DNA of 64,000 nucleotides from Bradyrhizobium sp. NAS96.2 (GCF_001908235.1 NZ_LGHK01000037.1:1-64000); one strand, 5' to 3'; shown: positions 32,939-41,328, numbered from the stretch's first letter. Made by a program: numbers and translations. The notes: a model not told the origin generated them from the sequence alone.

Positions 32939-33643
32939 GTGCTCAACGGACTTTACAAGGTCGAGTACGGCATCAACGGCGCATTCGGCCGCAGCATCAT
33001 GTGCCTGCACGACGGCAAGATGATGGGTGGCAATTCGGCCTTCGCTCATCTCGGCACCTATCAGGTGAGGAATGGCGAGATCATCGCCGACGTGATCACC
33101 GAGCGTCACAACCACGATCCCAACTTCAAGCCGCTGATGGGCGCCGACGTCGCCGTCATCAAGGTGCGCGGCCGAACCGAGGGCTCGACCATTTTGCTCG
33201 AGGGTAAGGCGGACGCCATGCCTGACGGCGTGTTCTGGGCGAATTTGGCGCCGCTCGACGACGAGGCCTTGCCGCCGCGCGGGGAGGTCGGGCCAGGCGG
33301 CATCGCCAACGGGCTCTATGCGATCCAGCTCCGCGCGCTCGACGGTGTCGATGCCGGCCTCACCGGGGTGATGCTGCTGATGGACGGCCGCATTCTCGGC
33401 GGCGACGCGTTCTTCTATTATCTGGGCTCGTATTCGTCGGCGGATGGCCGCTGGCGGGGCGAGATCGTCAACCAGGAGCACACGCCGGCGAAGGGCGAAT
33501 ACCCGGTGTTCGGCGGCTATGAGATCGGCATCGGTTTCGCGGGGACCTGCCGCGACGACGGCGCCGGGCTCGAAGGTATCGCGCTGGCCGGAAAGCGCAG
33601 CCTTCGCCTGTCAGCCGAATTGCGCTTGATGCGCCGGGCGTAG
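32939..33643 (+). CDS. GrlR-like protein with two fused modules (copy B)
   Basis: 234-aa paralog of the protein at 21324-22028, identical in length and architecture. The GTG at 32939 (LNGLYKVEYGINGAFGRS) is chosen because it aligns with the TTG start of copy A; a GTG 15 codons upstream is also open. Module 1: SIMCLHDGKMMGGNSAFAHL, GTYQVRNGEIIADVI. Module 2: ANGLYAIQLRALDGVDAGLT, GRILGGDAFFYYLGSYSSAD, LAGKRSLRLSAELRLMRRA. The final residues are nearly the same as in copy A. It converges with the DMT transporter. Function unknown. Confidence 0.78.
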   Translation: MLNGLYKVEYGINGAFGRSIMCLHDGKMMGGNSAFAHLGTYQVRNGEIIADVITERHNHDPNFKPLMGADVAVIKVRGRTEGSTILLEGKADAMPDGVFWANLAPLDDEALPPRGEVGPGGIANGLYAIQLRALDGVDAGLTGVMLLMDGRILGGDAFFYYLGSYSSADGRWRGEIVNQEHTPAKGEYPVFGGYEIGIGFAGTCRDDGAGLEGIALAGKRSLRLSAELRLMRRA

Positions 33644-33658
33644 ACCTGGAAAGCTTCC

Positions 33659-34102
33659 TCAATCCTTGATCAGGAGCACGCCGCCGATGATCAGCGCGAT
33701 GCCGGCCAGTCGTGAAATCGACACGGGATGCTGCGCCAGCCCGAACAGGCCAAAATGGTCCATCGCGATGCCTGCGATCATCTGACCTGCGACCACCAGC
33801 GCCAGCAGGGTTGCGGCGCCGAGCGACGGCAGCAGCAGGATCATCAGCAGGATGAACACGCCGCCGAGGATGCCGCCGCTCCAGGCCCACCAGGGCACGG
33901 CCGTCACCAGTTTCCAGGACGGCACCGGCTCCCGTGTCGCGACCAGCACGACCGCCATTGTCACGAGCCCGCCGAGATAGCTGACGAGGCCGGCCCAGGC
34001 GGGCGAGTTGAGGGCTGACCGCAAATTGCCGTTCAGGACCTGCTGGGTGGCGACGCTGATGCCGGCACCGAGCGCGAGGAGATAGAGAAACCAGACTTGC
34101 AT
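33659..34102 (-). CDS. DMT superfamily membrane protein (DUF606/YdcZ type)
   Basis: 147-aa protein with four to five predicted transmembrane helices: WFLYLLALGAGISVATQQVL, GLVSYLGGLVTMAVVLV, WSGGILGGVFILLMILLLPS, LGAATLLALVVAGQMIAGIA and RLAGIALIIGGVLLIKD. The motif VLNGNLRSALNSPAWAGLVS is typical of DUF606. These half-size transporters act as dimers or pairs. Substrate unknown. The ATG at 34102 is the natural start. Confidence 0.87.
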   Translation of the reverse strand: MQVWFLYLLALGAGISVATQQVLNGNLRSALNSPAWAGLVSYLGGLVTMAVVLVATREPVPSWKLVTAVPWWAWSGGILGGVFILLMILLLPSLGAATLLALVVAGQMIAGIAMDHFGLFGLAQHPVSISRLAGIALIIGGVLLIKD

Positions 34103-34263
34103 GAGATGCCCCAGAACCGATCGCCGAACTATTTCATGTCATATTCGATTGGCAACGAGCGTGGCATGCATGGGAGCACGGCGCGAAACCTGCGGAATGG
34201 GCTTCCACCCAAGTCCCAGATCGAATAAGAGGCCGCAAACCCTCAGTTCCCCAGTATTTGAGC

Positions 34264-35886
34264 ATGATCCGCCTCGATAACGTCTCCAAGCAAGTCGGCC
34301 ACCAGATCCTCTTCATTGAAGCCTCCGCGGCGCTCCAGAAGGGCGAGAAGATCGGCCTTGTCGGCCCCAACGGCGCCGGAAAAACCACCCTGTTCCGCAT
34401 GATCTCGGGCCGCGAAATCCCCGATGAGGGCCAGGTCTCGCTCGATCGCGGCATCTCGATCGGCTATTTCAGCCAGGATGTCGGCGAAATGTCCGGCCGC
34501 AGCGCGGTCGCCGAGGTGATGGACGGGGCGGGGCCGGTCAGCGTGGTGGCGGCCGAGCTCCGGGAACTCGAGGCCGCAATGGCCGACCCCGACAAGGCCG
34601 ACGAGATGGACGACATCATCGCGCGCTATGGCGAAGTGCAGCACCAGTTCGAAGAGCTCGACGGCTACGCGCTCGACGGCCGCGCGCGCGAGGCGCTGGC
34701 CGGTCTCGGCTTCAGCCAGGAGATGATGGACGGTGACGTCGGCAAGCTCTCCGGCGGCTGGAAGATGCGCGTGGCGCTGGCGCGCATCCTCTTGATGCGG
34801 CCCGATGTCATGCTGCTCGACGAGCCGAGCAACCATCTCGATTTGGAAAGCCTGATCTGGCTCGAGCAATTCCTGAAGGGCTATGAAGGCGCGCTGCTGA
34901 TGACCTCGCATGACCGCGAGTTCATCAACCGCATCATCAACAAGGTGGTCGAGATCGACGCCGGCCAGCTCACCACCTATTCCGGCAATTACGAGTTCTA
35001 CGAACAACAGCGCGCGCTCTCCGACAAGCAGCAGCAGGCGCAGTTCGAGCGGCAGCAGGCGATGCTCGCCAAGGAGATCAAGTTCATCGAGCGCTTCAAG
35101 GCGCGCGCTTCGCATGCCGCCCAGGTGCAGAGCCGGGTCAAGAAGCTCGACAAGATCGAGCGGGTCGAGCCGCCGCGGCGGCGCCAGACCGTGGCATTCG
35201 AATTCCAGCCGGCGCCGCGCTCGGGCGAGGACGTCGTCAGCCTGAAGAACGTGCACAAGGCTTACGGCAGCAAGCGCATCTATGACGGGCTCGACTTCAT
35301 GATCCGTCGCCGCGAGCGCTGGTGCGTGATGGGCATCAACGGTGCCGGCAAGTCGACGCTCTTGAAGCTGGTCGCCGGTTCAACCGAGCCCGACGACGGC
35401 GCGGTCGCGATCGGCGGCAGCGTCAAGATGGGCTATTTCGCCCAGCACGCGATGGACCTGCTCGACGGCGAGCGCACCGTGTTCCAGTCGCTGGAGGACG
35501 CGTTTCCGCAGGCCGGGCAGGGCTCGCTGCGCGCGCTCGCCGGCTGCTTCGGCTTCTCCGGCGATGACGTCGAGAAGAAGTGCCGCGTGCTCTCGGGCGG
35601 CGAGAAGGCGCGGCTCGTGATGGCCAAGATGCTGTTCGATCCGCCGAACTTCCTGGTGCTGGACGAGCCGACCAACCATCTCGATCTCGCCACCAAGGAG
35701 ATGCTGATCAATGCGCTCTCCGAGTTCGAGGGCACCATGTTGTTCGTCTCGCATGACCGCCACTTCCTCGCGGCGCTCTCCAACCGCGTGCTGGAGCTGA
35801 CGCCTGACGGCATCCACCAATATGGCGGCGGCTACACCGAATATGTCGCGCGCACCGGCCAGGAAGCGCCGGGCTTGCGGAGCTAG
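34264..35886 (+). CDS. ABC-F family ATPase
   Basis: 540-aa soluble protein with two ATP-binding cassettes and no membrane domain, of the ABC-F group that acts on ribosomes. Cassette 1: LVGPNGAGKTT, KLSGGWKMRVAL, LLDEPSNHLD. Linker: about 245-320, basic and helical (RFKARASHAAQVQSRVKKLD). Cassette 2: MGINGAGKST, VLSGGEKARLVM, VLDEPTNHLD. The ATG at 34264 is preferred over the TTG two codons earlier. ABC-F proteins gate translation or protect against ribosome-targeting drugs; subfamily (Uup, YheS, YbiT type) needs an alignment. The stop at 35886 abuts the REP repeat. Confidence 0.93.
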   Translation: MIRLDNVSKQVGHQILFIEASAALQKGEKIGLVGPNGAGKTTLFRMISGREIPDEGQVSLDRGISIGYFSQDVGEMSGRSAVAEVMDGAGPVSVVAAELRELEAAMADPDKADEMDDIIARYGEVQHQFEELDGYALDGRAREALAGLGFSQEMMDGDVGKLSGGWKMRVALARILLMRPDVMLLDEPSNHLDLESLIWLEQFLKGYEGALLMTSHDREFINRIINKVVEIDAGQLTTYSGNYEFYEQQRALSDKQQQAQFERQQAMLAKEIKFIERFKARASHAAQVQSRVKKLDKIERVEPPRRRQTVAFEFQPAPRSGEDVVSLKNVHKAYGSKRIYDGLDFMIRRRERWCVMGINGAGKSTLLKLVAGSTEPDDGAVAIGGSVKMGYFAQHAMDLLDGERTVFQSLEDAFPQAGQGSLRALAGCFGFSGDDVEKKCRVLSGGEKARLVMAKMLFDPPNFLVLDEPTNHLDLATKEMLINALSEFEGTMLFVSHDRHFLAALSNRVLELTPDGIHQYGGGYTEYVARTGQEAPGLRS

Positions 35887-35916
35887 TAGCCCGGATGGAG
35901 CGAAGCGAAATCCGGG
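35886..35916. repeat. REP repeat, left copy flanking the transposase remnant
   Basis: GTAGCCCGGATGGAGCGAAG then CGAAATCCGGG. It is the inverted partner of the copy at 36456-36487 and the same family as the pair at 930-1016. It begins at the last base of the ABC-F stop codon. Confidence 0.9.
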
Positions 35917-36443
35917 TCAGTCCTTCCGCTCGCCAAAGTCGTCGGCACCCGTGGCTCCGCTGCCGCCCCAATCTGCCGGCAGTATCCCATCCCGGATAAA
36001 TCGGTGAAGAGAGCCATGTCGCCAGTCGGCGGGTGACGAAACCAGCCGGTGTTTGGCCGGATTATAGTGGATATAATCGATGCAACGCTCAAGGTCGCGG
36101 ATGGTGTGTTCCCAAAATCGTCTCTGCCAGAGCGGGTATTCCCCGCGGTCGTTCGCTGAGAGCGGCGCGCCGGTGGCAACAACAGCACGCGTGAAGTAAC
36201 TCTTGATCTGCCGCCATCGATCCGAAAGTCGGCGTCGCCGGATGGTAGAGTCATCACCGTATGCAGGTGGTCAGGCAAGATAACGATGGCATCAACGGTG
36301 AAAGGCTTCTTGGCGCGCGTTGTACGAAATGCTGCGCGTAGCAGTCCGATGTGCTCGACCAGTAGAGACGATGTCCGATCTTCCAACGCAAGCGTGAAGA
36401 AGAACGTGCCGCCGGGCATGAAGTTGCGTCGATATCGCACCAT
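35917..36443 (-). pseudogene. REP-associated tyrosine transposase (RAYT), frameshifted
   Basis: Read on the minus strand from ATG 36443: MVRYRRNFMPGGTFFFTLAL, VDAIVILPDHLHTVMTLPSG and DADF, with the HUH-type motif HLH. At 36225-36227 the frame breaks. The original frame continues one base off as SDRWRQIKSYFTRAVVATGA, FWEHTIRDLERCIDYIHYNP and AKHRLVSSPADWRH, to TGA at 35917. A run TTT where TTTT would restore DADFSDRWR points to a one-base deletion. The second part holds the likely catalytic Tyr region (CIDYIHYNP). It is flanked by inverted REP copies, the hallmark of RAYTs, which mobilise REP sequences. A sequencing error in the T run is the alternative. Confidence 0.85.
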
Positions 36444-36455
36444 GCGGACAGCATA

Positions 36456-36487
36456 CCCCGGATTTCGCTTCGCTTCATCCGGGCTAC
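36456..36487. repeat. REP repeat, right copy flanking the transposase remnant
   Basis: CCCCGGATTTCGCTTCGCTT then CATCCGGGCTAC, the reverse complement of the left copy at 35886-35916 with one difference (GAAGCG versus GAGCG region). It lies just upstream of the transposase start. Confidence 0.9.
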
Positions 36488-36509
36488 GGACTTGCAACAG
36501 GAGCCGCGC

Positions 36510-37142
36510 TCAAGCTCTCCACCGCGCGCAAAACGCCTCGACGTCGCCGGACTGAAACTCCGGCAGGCGCTCCCAGATGGTCTCGGGCGGCCAGTTCCAC
36601 CAGGCGATCTGCGACAGCTCGGCTGCGATCTTGCGGCTGAAGCGCTCCTTGATCGGCCGGGCCGGCACGCCGCCGACGATGGTGTAGGGCGCGACATCGC
36701 GCGAAACGACCGCACCGGCCGCCAGCACCGCGCCGTCTCCGACGGTGACGCCGGGCAGCACGATCACGCCATGGCCGATCCAGACGTCGTTGCCGATCAC
36801 GACGCGGTCCGCGCGCCGATCGCTGAAGAAGCCGTGATCGCGCTCGGCGGAGGGCGAGTAATATTCGGGGCAGTAAGTGAAGCGATGCTGCGACGGGCGC
36901 TCGACCGGATGGTTCGGCGCGCCGATCCGCACTTGCGCCGCGATCGCGCAGAACCGGCCGATCACGGCGTCGGCGACGATGCAGCCGCTGCCGAGATAGG
37001 AGTAGTCGCCGAGCTCGGTGTATTCAATCGCGGTGTCGCCGAGGACTTCGCAGCAACGCCCGACCTTCACTTCCCGCAGCTTGACCGTCGGCTCGATGAC
37101 GGTTTCGGCAAGCTTGGGGCGGGTCGGGTTCGGTTCGGTCAT
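36510..37142 (-). CDS. Hexapeptide-repeat (LbH) acetyltransferase, DapH/XAT-like
   Basis: 210-aa left-handed beta-helix acyltransferase. Motifs: LGDYSYLGSGCIVADAVIGR, FCAIAAQVRIGAPNHPVERP (active-site His), VVIGNDVWIGHGVIVLPGVT, VGDGAVLAAGAVVSRDVAPY, TIVGGVPARPIKERF. The insert RFTYCPEYYSPSAERDHGFF is like that in hexapeptide transferases found in phosphonate clusters, but no phn genes are near. The start ATG at 37142 is confirmed by family-like N-terminus. Substrate unknown. Confidence 0.85.
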   Translation of the reverse strand: MTEPNPTRPKLAETVIEPTVKLREVKVGRCCEVLGDTAIEYTELGDYSYLGSGCIVADAVIGRFCAIAAQVRIGAPNHPVERPSQHRFTYCPEYYSPSAERDHGFFSDRRADRVVIGNDVWIGHGVIVLPGVTVGDGAVLAAGAVVSRDVAPYTIVGGVPARPIKERFSRKIAAELSQIAWWNWPPETIWERLPEFQSGDVEAFCARWRA

Positions 37143-37354
37143 AGCGTTGTCCTCGATGCGGTGAGATGTTGTAGCGGCGCGCTGTCTATCACGGCGAGAT
37201 GACAGGAGGAGAGGGCGCCCGGCATTTCGGATGAGTTGCCGCACGACGGGCCTGCACCAGCGATGCAAAGCCGCATGGCACGCTGCGCGGTGCTCCGCTT
37301 GTGAGGCCAGGCGCCGGCCGCTACGCTCCAGAAAAAAGCGGGAGCGAGACGGCC

Positions 37355-38230
37355 ATGAAACAGATCAGGATCGGCGACATCACGATCGACGCGGTGATCG
37401 AGCGCGAGGGGCCGTGGCGGCGGCCGCAGGATTTCTTCCCGACCTATGACGACGCCGTGTTCAAGCATCATCTCAAGACGATGGAGCCCGAGGTCTTCGA
37501 CGCCGCGCGCGGCATGATGATGATCACCTACCAGACCTTCGTGGTGCGGACACCGCGCTACACCATCCTGGTCGACACCTGCACCGGCGAGGACAAGGGG
37601 CACCCGCCGCCGTTCGACTTCCCGGGCAAGCAGCGCTGGCGCAACGAGCTGTTCGCGCTCGGCATCTCCTTTGAGCAGATCGACTACGTGTTCTGCACCC
37701 ATCTGCATATCGACCACACCGGCTGGAACACCACGTTGCGCGACGGGCGCTGGGTGCCGACCTTCCCGAACGCGAAATACGTCTTCCACAAGCGCGAGTA
37801 CGCGGCCTGGGAGGCGGAGAATGCCAAGGGCGCCAATCCGCCCGGCACGGTGTTTCGCGACAATTGCCTGCCGATCGTCGAGGCCGGGCAGGCGCTGCTG
37901 GTCGACGACGACTATGCGCTCGACGACACCGTCACGCTGACGCCGACGCCGGGCCATTCGCCCTGCCACTGCTGCGTCAACATCTTCTCGAAGGGACAGC
38001 GAGCGGTGGTCGCCGGCGATCTGATGCACCACGCGATCCAGTGCCGCGAGCCGGAATGGTCGGCGAAGCCGGATTGGGATCCGAAGCAATCGGCGGTCTC
38101 GCGCCGAAAATTCTTTGCCTCCGTCGCCGGGACCGACACGCTGATCCTGCCGATCCATTTTCCGGCCCCGACAGTCGGCCTGATCAAGGCCGATGGCGAC
38201 GCCTTCGACTATCGCTTCAAGCGCGAGTAG
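37355..38230 (+). CDS. MBL-fold metallo-hydrolase
   Basis: 291-aa metallo-beta-lactamase-fold protein. The zinc motif is FCTHLHIDHTGWN, with further ligands in LTPTPGHSPCHCCV (His) and VVAGDLMHH (Asp, His) and the last His in ILPIHFPAPT. The start ATG at 37355 lies behind GAGACGG. No signal peptide, so cytoplasmic. Similar proteins are AHL-lactonase-like or glyoxalase-like; the N-terminal QTFVVRTPRYTILVDTCTGE fits the lactonase-like branch. Substrate unproven. Confidence 0.88.
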   Translation: MKQIRIGDITIDAVIEREGPWRRPQDFFPTYDDAVFKHHLKTMEPEVFDAARGMMMITYQTFVVRTPRYTILVDTCTGEDKGHPPPFDFPGKQRWRNELFALGISFEQIDYVFCTHLHIDHTGWNTTLRDGRWVPTFPNAKYVFHKREYAAWEAENAKGANPPGTVFRDNCLPIVEAGQALLVDDDYALDDTVTLTPTPGHSPCHCCVNIFSKGQRAVVAGDLMHHAIQCREPEWSAKPDWDPKQSAVSRRKFFASVAGTDTLILPIHFPAPTVGLIKADGDAFDYRFKRE

Positions 38231-38260
38231 GCGGCGCGGGCAGCCGGGAGCTCAGTGGTG

Positions 38261-38455
38261 TTAGACCCGCGCCGAACCAACCCGGCGCGGGACCTGGGTC
38301 AGAAAGCGTTCGAGATCGGCGCACAGGCGATGGGCGAGCTCTTCATCGATCTCGAACGTCGCGACCGTCCCCGCGCAGTCGATTTCGATTGTCCCACGAA
38401 GCGGCACGGCGGACGCGGTCGATACCGCGATGTTGGTCGATCTCTGCATGGTCAT
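38261..38455 (-). CDS. Small hypothetical protein (64 aa) after the PilZ gene
   Basis: Starts MTMQRSTNIAVSTASAVPLR at ATG 38455 behind GAGGGGAAG. The rest has GTIEIDCAGTVATFEIDEEL, AHRLCADLERFLTQVP and a basic end. A beta strand pair plus one helix is suggested. No family recognised. It is 39 bases downstream of the PilZ gene stop, so it is the third gene of the DUF2336-PilZ unit. Confidence 0.55.
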   Translation of the reverse strand: MTMQRSTNIAVSTASAVPLRGTIEIDCAGTVATFEIDEELAHRLCADLERFLTQVPRRVGSARV

Positions 38456-38493
38456 GTCGTCAACTTCCCCTCGGGCCGGTTTGCCGCCAATCC

Positions 38494-38796
38494 TCATCTC
38501 GGAATGACGGGGCGTCCCTTTCGCTTGCGTTCTTCGACGAATCGCACACCGATCTCGGTGCCGTCGACGCGAACCAGCTCGCAGCGCCGGAACGCCAGTC
38601 CCCGTGACGACAGCACCAGGAAGAACTCCTGGGCCTTCAGCACATCGAGCGTTCCGTCGACCTCGAGCCGGGCGCCGCTCTGCGAGATGTCGAGCAGGAT
38701 GCAGCCTCGTCGCCAGGTGCCATCGACGCCCATAAGATTGACGGGATGGCGCGTCTCAAGCTTGACGCGCTCCGCCCTGCGGTCACCATACGTCAT
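38494..38796 (-). CDS. PilZ domain protein (c-di-GMP binding candidate)
   Basis: 100-aa single PilZ domain. The N-terminal ERVKLETRHPVNL is a weak RxxxR-like segment, and the core motif is LLDISQSGARLEV (D/NxSxxG). C-terminal strand: VRVDGTEIGVRFVEE. PilZ domains bind cyclic di-GMP when both motifs are intact; the first motif here is less clear, so binding is uncertain. Overlaps the DUF2336 gene by four bases (ATGA). Confidence 0.85.
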   Translation of the reverse strand: MTYGDRRAERVKLETRHPVNLMGVDGTWRRGCILLDISQSGARLEVDGTLDVLKAQEFFLVLSSRGLAFRRCELVRVDGTEIGVRFVEERKRKGRPVIPR

Positions 38797-39578
38797 GACG
38801 CTGCTCGCACTGCTTGAACTGGCTTCGCAACCACCGTGGCCCGCGCCTCCGCTGGATCGATCGTGGCTGGCGGGTTTGCGGAGGCGCGGGCGGCGCTAGC
38901 ACCGATCGCGGCGCGGATCACGTCCTGGATGTCGGGACGTGCGATCTTGAGCAGCCGGGCCTGCTGACGCGGCGCGGATCGCATCACGAGGTCGGCAAGC
39001 ACGCGGTGAGGCAGGTCCTTGCGCGACACCAGCGCGCCGGCGATGTCCTCGTCGCGTTCGGCGGCATCGACCATCATGGCAAGGCCTGCGCTGGTCACAT
39101 CAGCACCGGGGTTGCCCGCGAGCACGCGAAGCACACTGCTGTCGCCGCGCATCAGCAGAATATCCGTGAGCTCCTGGCTGACGGCCTTGCGTCCTGCGAT
39201 CGCGCTGAGGTGTCCCTCGGCGCGCATCCAGGCAATGTCGATCAGATCGGTCTCCGGGATGCATTCGCAGGCCCGCAGGATCGGAGCGGCGACGTCGGCG
39301 TCGTCGTGGTTGGCCAGGCGACGAGCGAGTTCGCGCGGCACCAGGTGCAAATCGGCGAGCGAGCGGCTGAGCGTGGTCAGGGTCCGCAACTCGACGTTCT
39401 CGCTCAGGCGAATCAGGATGTCGTCGAACACCTCGACGTGGTGCTCGCTGAGGCGATGCGCATCCTCGAGAAACAGCCCGGCCACCTCCTGCAGCATGCG
39501 TCTGCGGAGGTCGGGGGAGGCGGCTTTCAAGACGTGATCGAGCTTGGCAATAAGATCGGGCGAGGCAATGACTGTCAT
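38793..39578 (-). CDS. DUF2336 family protein
   Basis: 261-aa HEAT-like helical protein of DUF2336, common in Rhizobiales. Start ATG 39578 (MTVIASPDLIAKLDHVLKAA). Motifs: RRRMLQEVAGLFLEDAHRLS, HHVEVFDDILIRLSENVELR, RALANNE-like repeat region LARRLANHDDADVAAPIL, DLPHRVLADLVMRSAPRQQA. Ends with an Ala/Pro-rich tail. Operon with the PilZ gene (4-base overlap) suggests a shared signalling role, as the pair is often found near c-di-GMP proteins. Molecular function unknown. Confidence 0.85.
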   Translation of the reverse strand: MTVIASPDLIAKLDHVLKAASPDLRRRMLQEVAGLFLEDAHRLSEHHVEVFDDILIRLSENVELRTLTTLSRSLADLHLVPRELARRLANHDDADVAAPILRACECIPETDLIDIAWMRAEGHLSAIAGRKAVSQELTDILLMRGDSSVLRVLAGNPGADVTSAGLAMMVDAAERDEDIAGALVSRKDLPHRVLADLVMRSAPRQQARLLKIARPDIQDVIRAAIGASAARASANPPATIDPAEARATVVAKPVQAVRAAS

Positions 39579-39888
39579 TGCGGTCCTAAAATGTTCCGCG
39601 ACAAGGAACATCATCGTTCCCAATGCCAATCTGCTCCCCGAATCTTTAATAGGGGTATAGAGTTTGATGGGATCGCCGGTCCCAACGGTGGATATCCTGG
39701 CAAACACTATCGAAATTCGGCAGCAGGGTTCATTTGCCTGATTGTCCGGTTCGACGAACGACCCGCATTTTTCCTGATTGAATTCGTCAGACGATTCGCA
39801 TTTGATGCATGGATATTATCGATGAGGCGGGCGCGCCAGGCGCGACGCCGTGCAAGAAATTTCAAGAACAATTCATAGGAGCGGTCAT
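39579..39888. other. Gene-free stretch of about 310 bases between divergent regulators
   Basis: AT-richer than the surroundings with many stops on both strands. It must hold the promoters of the DUF2336-PilZ unit (minus) and the AraC gene (plus). I see no clear palindromic operator; the SD of the AraC gene (TAGGAGCGG) is at its right end. Confidence 0.5.
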
Positions 39889-40860
39889 TTGACGGCGCCA
39901 TTGCTGGTGCCGAGAGTCTTTCGTTTTGACGATGTTGATGCATTCCGGAGTTCGATCCGAAATCTGGATGTTGATTTCACGCCGCTTGCGCGGAAGATTT
40001 CGGCCGAGCAGGTCATCCTGAGCTTGCCGGGATGCGAACTCAATTACACGCAGTCGTTTCCGCGGATCGTCGACGCGCAGCTTGCGCCGCATGCGACCGC
40101 GGTCGGCTTCACGATGGACGACGGCGTTCCGATGCGGTTCAACGGCGTCGAGCGCGATCGTGCGGTGATCGTGCTTGGCGGCGGTGGTGCGTTCTACACC
40201 TCCGTGGAAGAGACACCCCGCCAATATGCCTCGGTGATCTTCACGCCCGAGATTGTCGACCGCGGTTGGCCGAACCCCGGTCTGCATTTCAGCATTCACG
40301 AGATCTCCCAACGCGCGCAGGATCGGCTGCGCGAAGTTGTGAGGCAGGTGTTGCTCGTGACCTCGGACCGGGTGACGATTGCCGAATTCGCCACGGGGGC
40401 GTCGATCAAGGAGACGCTGCTCGCGGCGATCGACAACGCGTTCGCCGAGATCGTGCCGGCCAAGTGGGCGACGCGGGCCAACACGACACGCCAGTTCAAG
40501 GTCTTCAACGACGCGCGCGCCATTCTCGCCGGCGACGTCGCGCATCCGATCTACAGCAGCGAGCTCGCGAGGCAGATCGGCGTGTCCGTGCGCACACTGC
40601 ACGACGCGATCCAGCGCTACCGGGGAATGAGCCTGCATCGCTATTTGCGGCTGCGCCGGCTCTGGCTGGTGCGCCAGCAACTGCTTGCCGGGGCGCCCAG
40701 CGTCAAGGCCTGTGCGCTGGCCTACGGGTTCTGGCACCTCAGCGATTTCTCGCGGAGCTACCGATCGCAGTTCGGGGAAGCGCCGTCGGAGACGCTGGCA
40801 GCCTCGCGCCGGCCTGGCGTCGTGCGCGCCGATCCGTCCGATGCTAGACATGATTCGTAA
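39889..40860 (+). CDS. AraC family transcriptional regulator
   Basis: 323-aa regulator from TTG 39889, chosen because GGAG lies seven bases upstream; a GTG at 39850 is also in frame. The effector part (about 1-215) resembles the AraC-binding-like domain of rhizobial regulators. The HTH region lies at about 225-310: IYSSELARQIGVSVRTLHDA, RYRGMSLHRYLRLRRLWLVR, ACALAYGFWHLSDFSRSYRS, QFGEAPSETLA. This is a complete double-HTH AraC domain. Target genes are not evident; the following PilZ gene is on the same strand 71 bases later. Confidence 0.88.
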   Translation: MTAPLLVPRVFRFDDVDAFRSSIRNLDVDFTPLARKISAEQVILSLPGCELNYTQSFPRIVDAQLAPHATAVGFTMDDGVPMRFNGVERDRAVIVLGGGGAFYTSVEETPRQYASVIFTPEIVDRGWPNPGLHFSIHEISQRAQDRLREVVRQVLLVTSDRVTIAEFATGASIKETLLAAIDNAFAEIVPAKWATRANTTRQFKVFNDARAILAGDVAHPIYSSELARQIGVSVRTLHDAIQRYRGMSLHRYLRLRRLWLVRQQLLAGAPSVKACALAYGFWHLSDFSRSYRSQFGEAPSETLAASRRPGVVRADPSDARHDS

Positions 40861-40931
40861 CAGTCGGTCTGAACGGAATCTTAACGGCCGGCGGTGAATC
40901 TATTGGTACGATTCCACCAGAGGCGGCGTTA

Positions 40932-41177
40932 ATGCATCCCCGACGATTTGCGCGTGTTCGTCCGTCAGGTTGCGTGTCCAGCGTGGTCAAACTCCAGCTC
41001 GAACCGAAGGCGCCGCTGATCGAGTGCCGGCTGGTGGACTATTCCGCCGGCGGGGCCTGCCTGGAATTTTCAAAACCGGTCCAGTTGCCCGAGCGCTTCG
41101 AAATGTTTCACGGCAATACCAGGAAGCGTTGCCGGCGGGTCTGGAGCAAGGGCGTCCGGGTCGGCGTCTCGTTCTGA
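40932..41177 (+). CDS. PilZ domain protein, second copy
   Basis: 81-aa PilZ-fold protein: MHPRRFARVRPSGCVSSVVK with an RRxxR-like start, then LVDYSAGGACLEFSKP (DYSAGG core motif) and CRRVWSKGVRVGVSF. The basic N-terminus and D-x-S-x-G-G core fit c-di-GMP binding. The start ATG at 40932 follows AGAGGCGG. A 12-base perfect palindrome (CCTTGATCAAGG, 41189-41200) lies directly after its stop. Confidence 0.82.
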   Translation: MHPRRFARVRPSGCVSSVVKLQLEPKAPLIECRLVDYSAGGACLEFSKPVQLPERFEMFHGNTRKRCRRVWSKGVRVGVSF

Positions 41178-41188
41178 GCGCCCTGGGG

Positions 41189-41200
41189 CCTTGATCAAGG
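41189..41200. promoter_or_regulatory. 12-base perfect palindrome after the PilZ gene
   Basis: CCTTGATCAAGG, 11 bases after the stop. Too short for a terminator stem with a loop and without a T tract; it could be a protein site or chance. Confidence 0.3.
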
Positions 41201-41328
41201 TCGATCCACCCATCAATAGCCGTTCGGGCCGAGCTAGGCGCGACCCGCCAATAATCAACGGGCCGCGCCCTGCGCGACCCGATGGTCTGTCCCGATAGAG
41301 GGGGCTGGATGAGCGCCGGCGAGGGGGC

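Noticed and set aside
36510..37142. Phosphonate-pathway acetyltransferase
   Set aside because: Sequence resembles hexapeptide transferases from phosphonate clusters, but no phn genes are in the window apart from the distant yjdM.
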